Assembly: GCA_021734255.1 (NCBI GenBank) | Contig: JAIPJM010000003.1 | Coordinates: forward strand, 1 to 61,516 | Length of the DNA: 61,516 nucleotides | Source of the DNA: Fidelibacterota bacterium | Lineage (GTDB): Bacteria > Fidelibacterota > UBA8477 > JABMPR01 | Direction: 5' to 3' | Part shown: piece after piece, positions 17,718 through 26,900 of the stretch | Layout: every line of letters starts with the position of its first letter | How positions within the stretch are numbered: the first letter of the stretch is position 1 | Made by a program: the position numbers and the translations under genes | The notes under the pieces: generated by a model | Databases searched by the model: none | The model's input: only the letters and a program-made list of their open reading frames with translations | Told to the model about the DNA's origin: nothing

Positions 17718-18664
17718 TAGAATGTCATCCCCCATCCCATATATGTTCGTATTCCTTCACCAACGATCCCATTGATCAGACCAATATCGATGTGCATGGG
17801 TAAGCCTTTGATCAATGCCTTTTCGAACCGAGCACTCACGCCTGGAATAATAATAGCATCTTCGTAGCTAAACCCTGTGTGAAGCGTAATACCCTCGATC
17901 CCATGCCAGAGCAGAGCGGTACGGAAGATCTCTTCCCCTGCAAAATAGTGGTCATGTTCAATCGCAAGGGTGAATTGGTTCAGCTCCTGCATCCAGCCCC
18001 AGGCAAGACTCATTGGAAATTCGTCTTTGTAGCTGCTACCCTGATCGAACAGGTCCTGAGTCTTCCACTTATAACTGCTGTTCCAATCCCTGATAGCCAT
18101 GGCGACGGTCGATCGGTCGTTAATGGTGTACAGGGCACCGACACCAGCGCCAAATCCGGACCCACTCAGGTCAAACCATTCATCTTCAGATTTCAGGCTT
18201 CTGGTTAACAACTTGAGGGATATCCCTATGGCGAGCTTGTCTGAGAATTGGTTGGAGAAGGATACGGAATATGTTATTTCTCCATCGCTCAGCTTGCCTG
18301 CATCAATCCCCCGGGAATCCCTGGCTGTGATATCCTTTGTCCCGGCAGCAAATAATCCAACACTTAGCTGTGCTGTAGGCGGTAGTGGCACACTTGCGCT
18401 GGTCGTATACAGATATCGACCCAGGGACATGTCTACCAGACTGGCGTCAAATCGTTTTGATGTGAGGAATGCCTGCGAGGCTGGGTTGCTGGCGTAACTG
18501 TTTGTGCTGCTGTTCTGGAAAAGTGTAATACCACCGGTGCCGGCAGCCAAAGGATCAGCAGCCAGGCGGGCAGTACTTCCAGTAAATCCGCCAATATTGG
18601 AAGCGAAAACCGATGCTGATACAAAGATCAACATTACCGTTATGGTATTCTTTGTGGTGATCAT
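17717..18664 (-). CDS. PorV-superfamily outer-membrane barrel protein
   Basis: This 315-residue protein starts at ATG 18664, 11 bp after the upstream stop; an earlier in-frame start at 18703 lies inside the upstream gene. The signal ends SVFA|SN. The mature start TGSTARLAADPLAAGTGGITL, then NSYASNPAS is a degenerate version of the PorV/UPF0164 entry strand (GG-A-A-...NPA). The rest is amphipathic strands with terminal YMGWGMTF. It is one of two adjacent barrels of this type next to the propeller-CTD gene. The exact paralogue (PorV, PorQ or another) cannot be fixed without alignment. Confidence 0.65.
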   Translation of the reverse strand: MITTKNTITVMLIFVSASVFASNIGGFTGSTARLAADPLAAGTGGITLFQNSSTNSYASNPASQAFLTSKRFDASLVDMSLGRYLYTTSASVPLPPTAQLSVGLFAAGTKDITARDSRGIDAGKLSDGEITYSVSFSNQFSDKLAIGISLKLLTRSLKSEDEWFDLSGSGFGAGVGALYTINDRSTVAMAIRDWNSSYKWKTQDLFDQGSSYKDEFPMSLAWGWMQELNQFTLAIEHDHYFAGEEIFRTALLWHGIEGITLHTGFSYEDAIIIPGVSARFEKALIKGLPMHIDIGLINGIVGEGIRTYMGWGMTF

Positions 18665-18675
18665 GTGTCGTAAGC

Positions 18676-20253
18676 TCAATTTATCACCATCACTTTCGTC
18701 CAATGGATCTTTGAACCGATCTCGTAACGGATGAAGTAAGTACCATTTGCTACCAGATAGCCACTATCATTCCTACCGTTCCAGGTCCACTCCTGGGAAC
18801 CATCGAATCTGGCGGCCTCATCTACTACCAGGGCTTTTACCTGGTGCATGGCAAAATCATAGAGGGTGATACTCACAGCTTCACCCTGATCAGCAGTAAA
18901 CCGAATAATGAGATTCCCCTGGCCAAAAAGCACTTTATCCAGGCGGGGGGTGAAAGGATTCGGGTAGGCATAAAATTTATCCTCTTCGTCCTGGGGACGG
19001 GCTTTCTCAATTTCCCAGGTCAAACCACCATCTCGTGAGATGGCCAGTCCATCTCCAGTTCCCACCCAAACGGCAGCATCAGAATTCACGAGAACTGCAT
19101 AGACATTGTTGGAATATATATTCTCAGATCGATCTGGACTTTGGAATGGAGGTAAAGGGATAAAATGGAGACCATCTTTTGATTTCCAGAGTGCCTGGTC
19201 TGTCGCCACGTAGATGCTGTTTGCATCTGAATCGATATTCCATGCTTTATATCCCAGGAAAGGTGCCCGCCAGTAATCCGTTTCAGAATCGAAGAAGCTG
19301 ACCCCTGTCTTATCTCCAGCACCAGTGGTCACAGTTGATGCCCAAATGCGCTCTTCCCCGTTAGTCAGGATCTGCCGGTCCATTGCGATAACCCAATTCC
19401 CGGAAATATTCGAGTTTTGCCAGGTATAATGTTCCCAGCTTTTACCCCCATCGATGGAGCGATTGATCCCACCAGAGGTCCCGGCCCAAATTGTGTCGTT
19501 CCAGGCCTGTACTGAGAAGGCCACATGATTCAGGTGGATCAAGCCATCCTGGGCAAAAAATTCAGGATTGGCAAGAATATCCTCTTCGAGAGCATAAACC
19601 GTGCTTGAGTCCAATAGTGGCATGTCATCCCAGGGCAACATGACCCGTTTCCAGGTATTGCCCAGATCTTCTGAAACCCTTAGGCCACCACCAAAGGAAG
19701 TTGCCCAGAGCCGTGTACCATCGAAGGCCAGGTCGTAGGTGATATTCTGAATGGGCGTGACCACATCAACAGCCAGGATGGTGACACCCCAGAGATCGAT
19801 GCTGGAATATTTTTCATAGCTCGTGTCTGTTCCAACGACAGTCATCTGAAGGCTATCCATGGGCTGGCCCAGATATGTCCAGGAAGCACCAGCATCGGTT
19901 GATCTACTGATACCTCCGCCTGCCTTAAAATCGCCAAAAACTGTTGTTGTGTCAAAACCCATGGCAACCCAGATAGTATCACCATGGACAGCCAATGCCG
20001 AGACGCCCCCCTTACCCAGCTCAGAGAATTGTCTGCTATAGCCCACATGGGTAGCGCCATTGTCAAAACTGGCCCCGAGACCATGTCCTGAACCAAGCCA
20101 TATCGTATCACCTATTCCTTCAACATCAGAGATACTGCTTCCGATGAGCCCGGTATACACGGTGTCAGCAATTCCCAGCGCGTGGATCGTTGGTTTCTGG
20201 AACTGACCGAATAAGCTACTAATTGCGAGTAGTGTTAGGATCAATTGTTTCAT
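18676..20253 (-). CDS. Beta-propeller surface protein with sorting domain
   Basis: This 525-residue protein has a signal ending SLFG|Q. Sortilin/BNR-like propeller repeats are visible as recurring SxDxGxTW motifs: RSTDAGASWTYLG, VSEDLGNTWKRV, RSIDGGKSWEHY, ISRDGGLTWEI. The last 90 residues form a FlgD-like/type A sorting domain (YPNPFTPRLDKVLF, then ITLYDFAMHQVK, then WNGRNDSGYLVANGTYF, then KVMVIN). It should be exported by the T9SS. The ATG at 20253 overlaps the upstream TGA (ATGA) and the gene sits in a run leading to two PorV-like barrels. It probably serves as a display or binding module; no active-site residues are apparent. Confidence 0.75.
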   Translation of the reverse strand: MKQLILTLLAISSLFGQFQKPTIHALGIADTVYTGLIGSSISDVEGIGDTIWLGSGHGLGASFDNGATHVGYSRQFSELGKGGVSALAVHGDTIWVAMGFDTTTVFGDFKAGGGISRSTDAGASWTYLGQPMDSLQMTVVGTDTSYEKYSSIDLWGVTILAVDVVTPIQNITYDLAFDGTRLWATSFGGGLRVSEDLGNTWKRVMLPWDDMPLLDSSTVYALEEDILANPEFFAQDGLIHLNHVAFSVQAWNDTIWAGTSGGINRSIDGGKSWEHYTWQNSNISGNWVIAMDRQILTNGEERIWASTVTTGAGDKTGVSFFDSETDYWRAPFLGYKAWNIDSDANSIYVATDQALWKSKDGLHFIPLPPFQSPDRSENIYSNNVYAVLVNSDAAVWVGTGDGLAISRDGGLTWEIEKARPQDEEDKFYAYPNPFTPRLDKVLFGQGNLIIRFTADQGEAVSITLYDFAMHQVKALVVDEAARFDGSQEWTWNGRNDSGYLVANGTYFIRYEIGSKIHWTKVMVIN

Positions 20254-21131
20254 TGGAACGCTCCTGATCCTGTTATACCCACTACCGGTTTTGCTGACCC
20301 TCCTGTACCAGCAAGCACCTGGAGCGTATCCTCATAAACATCCGACACCAATCCGTCCCAGCTTCGAGAGCTGAAGGTCCACAGATACATGCCGGTCAGA
20401 TCAGACGCTGATAATGGCAGGGTCAGACTGAAAATACCATCATCTTCTACCTTATCCCCACTGGTTATCTCGACTCCGAAATATTCATAAAGGATCACCT
20501 GGCTTCCATCATCCAGCAGAGGAATCGGATTACCGCCACTGGCATAATCGCCATTGGGTTTCAAGGACTTGAAACTAACGTCCCTGATTTCATCCAGGCC
20601 TTGTGCATGGGATACAGTCACCCTTAAGGTGTCAAACACAAGACCACTGGCGGGTAGGTGGAGGGTGTCTTGATGATCAACATTCTCAATAACTGGTGCG
20701 CTGGGTATCACAGGGTTCAGATACGATGAATCCAAGAGGACTTCACCATTGGATTTTGCTGATACCCTCACCATCCATCTCTGCTTCAACATTGGGACGA
20801 GGGAATCTGTTAGGGTCCAATTCAGATCATAAGAATCATCACCTGCCTGAATGTCAAATCCCAGACCCTGATCATTGAGAACCAACTCTGTCACCAGCGA
20901 ATCCTGCGCAAAGAGTTTGGCAGATATGGCCTGAATACCATCAGGGCTAATCGCTTTGGTCGCTGCAAAAAAGGATCGGGAGAAAAAATCAAATTCAAAG
21001 GAACGGATGCTCAATTCAAATTCAGTGTCTACTGTCGTCTCCTCGTAGGGCTCAGGGTCCAGGGTATTCGGTGACTGATCACAGCCCCATATCAGGAGTA
21101 GGACCAATAAAAGGTTTATTTTACGGTGCAT
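20250..21131 (-). CDS. Lipoprotein with beta-sandwich repeats, unknown function
   Basis: This is a lipoprotein of 293 residues from ATG 21131; another in-frame start lies 15 bp upstream. The signal LLLIWGC gives a lipobox with Cys about 18. The mature part has repeated beta-rich segments with SxDxLVTELVLNDQG and GDDSYDLNWTLTDS, resembling invasin/Ig-like domains of FCB lipoproteins. It overlaps the 3' end of prmA by 16 bp and is coupled by ATGA to the propeller-CTD gene downstream, suggesting co-production with that surface protein. No enzyme signature seen. Confidence 0.6.
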   Translation of the reverse strand: MHRKINLLLVLLLIWGCDQSPNTLDPEPYEETTVDTEFELSIRSFEFDFFSRSFFAATKAISPDGIQAISAKLFAQDSLVTELVLNDQGLGFDIQAGDDSYDLNWTLTDSLVPMLKQRWMVRVSAKSNGEVLLDSSYLNPVIPSAPVIENVDHQDTLHLPASGLVFDTLRVTVSHAQGLDEIRDVSFKSLKPNGDYASGGNPIPLLDDGSQVILYEYFGVEITSGDKVEDDGIFSLTLPLSASDLTGMYLWTFSSRSWDGLVSDVYEDTLQVLAGTGGSAKPVVGITGSGAFQ

Positions 21132-21964
21132 AAATAAGCGATCCATTCATTTTTTGTGAGCGTTCTCAGAATTGTCCACGACGAGTTGGAAAGGAGATCC
21201 TGAAACTCCTTATCCTCTGTTTTTAACAGACCGGAAACGATGGCTGTTCCCCCTGGTACCAAGGAATTGAAATATGTGGGCAAAACAGGAAAAAGGTTTG
21301 ACCTGATCATGTTGACCAACAGCATATCATAGGGCCTATTCAGCTGGGGCTCTCTGGATATCTGGAGCTTGAACTTTCCTGAAACCTGGTTGAGTGCAAT
21401 ATTTTCCAGAACATTCTCTGTGACAAGTGGATCGATATCGATCCCATCCACCTGGGAAGTACCCAGATGCAGTGCGGTAATCCCGAGTATTCCACTTCCG
21501 GTCCCAATATCCAATACTTTACCAGATACTGAGTCTAGCGTATCCAACAATTCCAGACAGAGCTGCGTTGTCTCATGGGTCCCTGTTCCGAACGCCATGG
21601 CCGGTTTGATCCTGGTTTTTACCCTTTGAGGGAACTGGTCGGGTTGCTCCCAGTCTGGTAAAATAACGATGCTGTCACCAATGATCACCGGTTTGAAGTA
21701 TGCTTGCCATTCCCGGTTCCAGTTTTCACGTTGTACAACAGTTTCCCGGATCAGGACCTCAGGGTCAATTTCTCTTAGAAATACGTTTAACTGGTCAATG
21801 GCCGCGTGGCCGGCTGCATCATCAGCATAACTGACCTGAAACTCGCCATCCTTTTCAATAACAGCGCCATCACCGAGTGAACCGGCATGGTTCATGGCGA
21901 TGTCTTTCACTGTGTCAGAAATAGTGACATCCAGAGTGATCCATTGCATGACAGGTGCGCTCAA
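21116..21964 (-). CDS. prmA: Ribosomal protein L11 methyltransferase
   Basis: This 282-residue SAM-dependent methyltransferase trimethylates ribosomal protein L11. KPAMAFGTGTHETTQLCLELL and VLDIGTGSGILGITALHLG are the PrmA signature and SAM-binding motif I; DMLLVNMI is the motif IV region (N-substrate binding). Translation may begin at TTG 21964, which overlaps the upstream TGA (TTGA) and has an AGGA about ten bases ahead, or at ATG 21949, which lacks a clear ribosome-binding site. It is a housekeeping enzyme placed inside a secretion gene set, probably cotranscribed with the ATPase upstream. Confidence 0.93.
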   Translation of the reverse strand: MSAPVMQWITLDVTISDTVKDIAMNHAGSLGDGAVIEKDGEFQVSYADDAAGHAAIDQLNVFLREIDPEVLIRETVVQRENWNREWQAYFKPVIIGDSIVILPDWEQPDQFPQRVKTRIKPAMAFGTGTHETTQLCLELLDTLDSVSGKVLDIGTGSGILGITALHLGTSQVDGIDIDPLVTENVLENIALNQVSGKFKLQISREPQLNRPYDMLLVNMIRSNLFPVLPTYFNSLVPGGTAIVSGLLKTEDKEFQDLLSNSSWTILRTLTKNEWIAYLCTVK

Positions 21965-23007
21965 GTGATGTTATTCCTGTTCTTCAACCACAGGAGAAAC
22001 AGTGGATCATAAATGTAATAGCCCTCGTCCCTGTTGACCAACCAGCCCTCTCTGAGGAGTTTTAATACTGTGTTATGGGCTGTACTGGTTGCAGAAAGAC
22101 CAAATTGATCAATGAATCCCAGCTCTGTTGGTCTGGAATAGCCATTCGCCAATCCCAGGAACAGCCGCTTTTCGTTTACACCAAACCCATCCCACCATCT
22201 GGCAAAACTTGTATCTTCCTCATCCAGTAATTTCTTACTGGCTCTTTCCATAAGCCGAGTTGTTGTACCTTCCAGCCAGCATCTGGCAATGGCGTGCGCA
22301 AACTTTTGAGTCAGACAGGGTTGACAATTGGTAAAATTGATAATGGATTCTGGTAGGTCGAAATCAGTGAGTCCCATTTGCCTGAAATTCTTCGTGAGGT
22401 AACTTTTAATTGCTTCACGGCCAAGATTTTCCAGGTGAAGAAACTGTGTTTTGGGAAAGAACCGGTCGCCCTTGACCCCAAATGTCTGCTGCATCTGGTC
22501 TTCACGATGACTGATAAAAACATGCATGACATCCCGTCGACCGGCAATATTCTTTTTTATAAGTCCTAACACGTCTTCCTTTAGTTTGATGACATGCTGG
22601 AACTCATCCCAGATGATCATGAGTTTCTTGTCTTTATCCTTGATATGATCAAAGAGGAGCTGCGAGACACTAGCAAAGGCCTCTGCTTCACCTGTGGTGT
22701 TGCTATTGAGCCTTGCATCGTCTTTCAACTCTGGAAAAGTGACTTTGATCTGCTGCTTCAGGAGGTTGATCGTACTTTCTTCACCAACAACAAAGCCGAG
22801 ATCCAGGTACATGGAAACGCCGTGAAACTTGGAAGCCACCGCCTGCATCATGCTGGTTTTTCCTGAGCCGCGGTAACCGGTCAAGACCAGGGGCTGCTTC
22901 TTTTCGATACAGGAATGGATCTGTTCTTCTTCTACTGGCCGGGTAAGATATCGACTACCCGTAACTGGTACACCCCACACAAATGGGTTTGAATAGATTT
23001 TACTCAT
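21961..23007 (-). CDS. P-loop ATPase with C-terminal winged-helix region
   Basis: This 348-residue soluble protein contains a Walker A motif G44-YRGSGKTS and a Walker B LMIIWDEFQ near residue 135, with sensor-like HVFISHRED. The order and the C-terminal winged-helix-like part (LSATSTAHNTVLKLLREGWLV) match the archaeal-type ATPase/STAND-like families often annotated as ATP-binding proteins. Such proteins are common in accessory regions and some act in regulation or defence. It lies 30 bp after the glutaminyl cyclase gene and overlaps prmA by 4 bp. A role specific to secretion is possible but unproven. Confidence 0.7.
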   Translation of the reverse strand: MSKIYSNPFVWGVPVTGSRYLTRPVEEEQIHSCIEKKQPLVLTGYRGSGKTSMMQAVASKFHGVSMYLDLGFVVGEESTINLLKQQIKVTFPELKDDARLNSNTTGEAEAFASVSQLLFDHIKDKDKKLMIIWDEFQHVIKLKEDVLGLIKKNIAGRRDVMHVFISHREDQMQQTFGVKGDRFFPKTQFLHLENLGREAIKSYLTKNFRQMGLTDFDLPESIINFTNCQPCLTQKFAHAIARCWLEGTTTRLMERASKKLLDEEDTSFARWWDGFGVNEKRLFLGLANGYSRPTELGFIDQFGLSATSTAHNTVLKLLREGWLVNRDEGYYIYDPLFLLWLKNRNNIT

Positions 23008-23036
23008 TATTCTTTCCCTTCATACAGATCTAATTC

Positions 23037-23948
23037 TCATTGCGAATATAGCCAGGTAACAAGCGTTTTACCGACAGCTTCAAGACTCTCAGGACTACAT
23101 TTATCCGGCGTATCCTCATGTGTATGCCAGTAATGATTACCCGGTCCAGGATACTCGAAATCGATGATATCGATGGCTGGAATTCCCTTTTCGATGAAAG
23201 GAACATGGTCATCATACATTGCGTCCCCAAAACTATACTTGAATTGATCAAACCCCAGGTTTCTTGCTATCATCCAGATCTCTTCAACTAATCTTGGAGC
23301 TGACCGATAGGACACCGGGTCGATCTTGATACTCAATTCAGCATCACCGACCATATCGACCAGGATGACCTGCTGTGGTAGTGGATCGATGGGATTTTCA
23401 GCGTAGTAGCGGCTTCCCAGCAGGTAATTCTGCAGATCCCCTGGTTTTCCGTAATCTTCACCGTCGAAAAGGACAATATCAATGCCTGGTTTTGTTGGTT
23501 CCACAGACAGAACCCGTGCAAGCTCTAAGAGAACTGCAACGCCACTGGCGCCATCATTGGCTCCGATAATAGGCTTGTCCGGTTCATGCGGATCATATTC
23601 AGCCCGGGGTCTCGTATCCCAATGAGCACATAATATAACACGGTCTGTTTTCTCAGACTGAAATCGTGCGACGATGTTCACCAGATTCAGTTGGCCTTCA
23701 GAATAGGGGTCCGGCAACGTAAAGCCCTGGAGGTGAAATTCATCCGCCAGTGGCTCAAGAATATTTTGATAATACGCGATAGCTTTGAGGGCGCCCATTG
23801 AGCTTGGCTCACGCGGCCCCAGATCACACTGAGCGACCAGATCATCATAAGCCCGATAGGAATCAAACGCGGGTTGAGCAAATGCGGGCGCAACCAAACT
23901 GATGAAGCTCAGGGTCAGCAGAATTCTTGTGAATACGATACGCAGCAT
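23037..23948 (-). CDS. Glutaminyl-peptide cyclotransferase-type M28 zinc enzyme
   Basis: This 303-residue exported protein has a signal ending APAFA|Q (Gln25). The M28 fold shows AHWDTRP near residue 113, GANDGASG (metal Asp), DGEDYG (Glu) and WHTHEDT near residue 276 (metal His). The WHTxxDT ending, single-zinc pattern and DIIDFEYPGPGNHYWH context resemble bacterial glutaminyl cyclases of the FCB type more than general aminopeptidases. The enzyme would turn an N-terminal Gln into pyroglutamate in the periplasm after signal peptidase cleavage. It is only 6 bp downstream of sprA. An aminopeptidase alternative cannot be excluded from sequence alone. Confidence 0.8.
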   Translation of the reverse strand: MLRIVFTRILLTLSFISLVAPAFAQPAFDSYRAYDDLVAQCDLGPREPSSMGALKAIAYYQNILEPLADEFHLQGFTLPDPYSEGQLNLVNIVARFQSEKTDRVILCAHWDTRPRAEYDPHEPDKPIIGANDGASGVAVLLELARVLSVEPTKPGIDIVLFDGEDYGKPGDLQNYLLGSRYYAENPIDPLPQQVILVDMVGDAELSIKIDPVSYRSAPRLVEEIWMIARNLGFDQFKYSFGDAMYDDHVPFIEKGIPAIDIIDFEYPGPGNHYWHTHEDTPDKCSPESLEAVGKTLVTWLYSQ

Positions 23949-23954
23949 CTCTCA

Positions 23955-26900
23955 TTATCCTTTGATCTGAATATTGACACCAAATTGAAAATCGCTCACA
24001 TCCTGACGACCCAGTTGGCGTGTATCCACGATTCGGTATTCATAAGATACATTCCCGGAGACCTTGTCCGTAAAGCTATACTGCATCCCTGGACGCACGG
24101 ACAGGGTCTTGTTGTAGGTCGCTTCTTCAAAACTGATCCCAGTCGGTGATTCTGATCCAGAATAGTTCTGCTCGTTGGTGTAAGAGACCTCAAGACGAAA
24201 ATCAATATTGTTTTCCAGCTGCTTATCCTTGAGTATGGGCAATGGGATTCTCAAGCCACCTTTATGTTCGTAGGTCAAGCTGGCATTCATGGATTGACTA
24301 AAGGTTTGGTTGGAGGTAATGAAACCGGAACTACTGTTGATCGAGTTATTAATATTCTTGGACAAACTATAATTCACTGAGCCATTGATGTTTTTCTTAC
24401 CAGAAACATTCAATCCCAGAAGCGGAGAAAATGATATGGAATAACTTTCCCTGGAGGTGAAGCCCTTTTCCATGTAGGCGGTCTTCTTACCCGCATAATT
24501 CATGTCCAGACTGGCACTACTGATGTACTTCTTGATCCACTCGATATCATTGAGACCAGAGTAACGCAGGTTGAAAGATGGCAGCAGGATGCCCTGATTA
24601 CCGAAGGAGGTCAGTTTATTCTCAGGCAATCCAAAAAGTTTACCACTGGGGACATAGTCATGATTGACATTTTGTACCAGGCCCTGGCTCCGATTTGCCA
24701 GAGAATTATTCTGTGTGAAAGCAAAATTGATCTTACTGGTGAGTTTCTTCGTCAATTTCAAACCCGTCCGAAGCGTAAGCTTGATATTATCCGCTGTCGT
24801 AAGCGGATTGGTGACATCTGGATGATTCAGCCGGTTTCCTCCCAGTTCCAAGCCCATGCGATACAGGTAATCAATATCACTTAATTCAGCTTCGACCACA
24901 TCATACACGGTTGTATCAGGCAAGGCCTCTCTCTGGATTACTAGAGTATCGATGGAAGCAATCTGCCTTTGACTGGCTGTTTGCCGTCCCTGCGAAACAT
25001 TAAATGAAATTGGATCAATCCGCTCGAGGAGTGAATAGGTCTGCTCCATAACAAATGTCAGGGCACTCCTTTTTTCCTCTTCACCTTTTTCTGCTTTACC
25101 CTCTTCCTTACTTCCTTCATCTTCTGGTTTGGGTGTGGTTCGCGCTCGCCCTCGTCCCCTTCCAGCCTGGACCTGTGAGTTGTTGGCAGCTTTGGATTTC
25201 TGGTCCGGTTCGTAGATCAATTTGAAAAATTCGGTCGCTGACACGGTCATATTAGCCGAAGTGGTTGCATTTACATTCATGGTAAGACCAGGTTGGTCGG
25301 ACTGAATCTGATCATTAGCTGAAAAATTGGATGAATAGGAAAAGGTGGGAGAAAGTAGCTTGAGTGAGCGCGGGCTCCAGTTCAGGCTAAACGACTCCTT
25401 ATAGTTGCCAAGGTGTCCAAAATCGAGATATTTTAGGATATCTTGTTTTCGGTTTTTCAGACTATCCAGATTGTTGCTCAAGGTTGCAGAATACCGAGCA
25501 TTCATGGCTGTGAGGAAGGCCCAATCCACACTGTAATTGCGGTTCATGGAAAGCTGGTGGACCGGTGTGAGCGGGGTTGAATTGGGATTTCGGTAGATCG
25601 TATGCGATTTATTTTCCACCACGGAACTGCTGAACCCTACTTTCGATGGCAGGTAGGACAGCTCAGTTCGAGCCAGATTCTTTCCAACGAGCGGTACATT
25701 CTCAGCCATGGTAAATGGATTAATCTTAAACGCATCTCCCAGGTTCAGGTTATAAGAGAAGCTACCATCTGTCTTTTCGCCCCCCTGTTCTTTGCGCTTG
25801 AAGTCAGATGCCGTACTTTTCGTCCCACCCAACTTGAAATTCATATTATCAATGGTATACTTTGGCAGCCAGTGCTCGGATTTGGTCGTTTTGGAAACAG
25901 AAAAATTCCAGGAGCGGCTTTCATTTCTGGTGGTCATGGTCTCCACCGTATCCCGCAGCTCTGGTGCCAGATCTGAAATACGAATATCACTACCCGTCAT
26001 ATACTTGGGCTGTCTCTCACTCTTACGATATGAGGCTGTAACCGGAACAGACAATCCCCAAGATGAGGGTAAAAGCTTATGGGCAGAGAAACTTCCACTC
26101 AGGTTTAAAGCATCCAAATTATCACCGGACCCAAACTGTTCTTGAACATTATGGAAATCGGCTTGATTTCGCTGGATATCCATATTGAACTTTGCCACAT
26201 CAGCCAGCTGCACATTGAGGTTCGCCCGATAAGCCGTGGCAACATTCTTCTCCACATCACTCAAGCGCAATTCATCCAACCAGATCTCACCACTCATGGG
26301 CAGGTCAGAAAGGTTTTTAATTCCCGATTTTAGAATCTTTACACGGGAGAGAGAGGGGCCACCTTTGACCGCTATTGTCGTACCATCAGGCAGTGTTTTG
26401 GTAGCATATTTAAAATCTGCCGGAAGTTCATACCAATACAGTGAGGTGTCGTAGACCATGCTATCCGCCGTTACTGGCACATTCGCGAAAAGAGAATCAT
26501 TGAGGGCTAGTTTAAAATTTGCCAGATCAGCCATATTGATCTCCAGGTGGTTACGCTCATCCCAGCCTGGATATATTGGTTTCCTGATCTCATAGAAATC
26601 ATTGTCGGTTTCACCGAAACGGAAGATGAATTCTGCTTTGGATTCCCCTGCCACCACATAATCGGTGAACCCCGCTTCATAGGCGCCGCCGCGACTCTTG
26701 TCCCACCCATGGATGAACATTTTCAGCGTCCGGTAGTGGATAAAATCTTTAGCCTTGGCTGCGCGGAACTGCTTATCGGTTATGACCGTATGTCCTGGTT
26801 CAAGGTCATCCGCACGGATCACCAGGGACTGTTCCTTTGATCTGAGTTGAGTGATGGGATCCAGAATACCTTCAACGCCTGCCGGTGGTGCTGAATAGCT

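Noticed and set aside
21961..23007. ATPase as a defence or STAND immune gene
   Set aside because: It has Walker motifs and a winged helix but no effector domain or defence neighbours; its setting is housekeeping/secretion, so I keep a neutral call.
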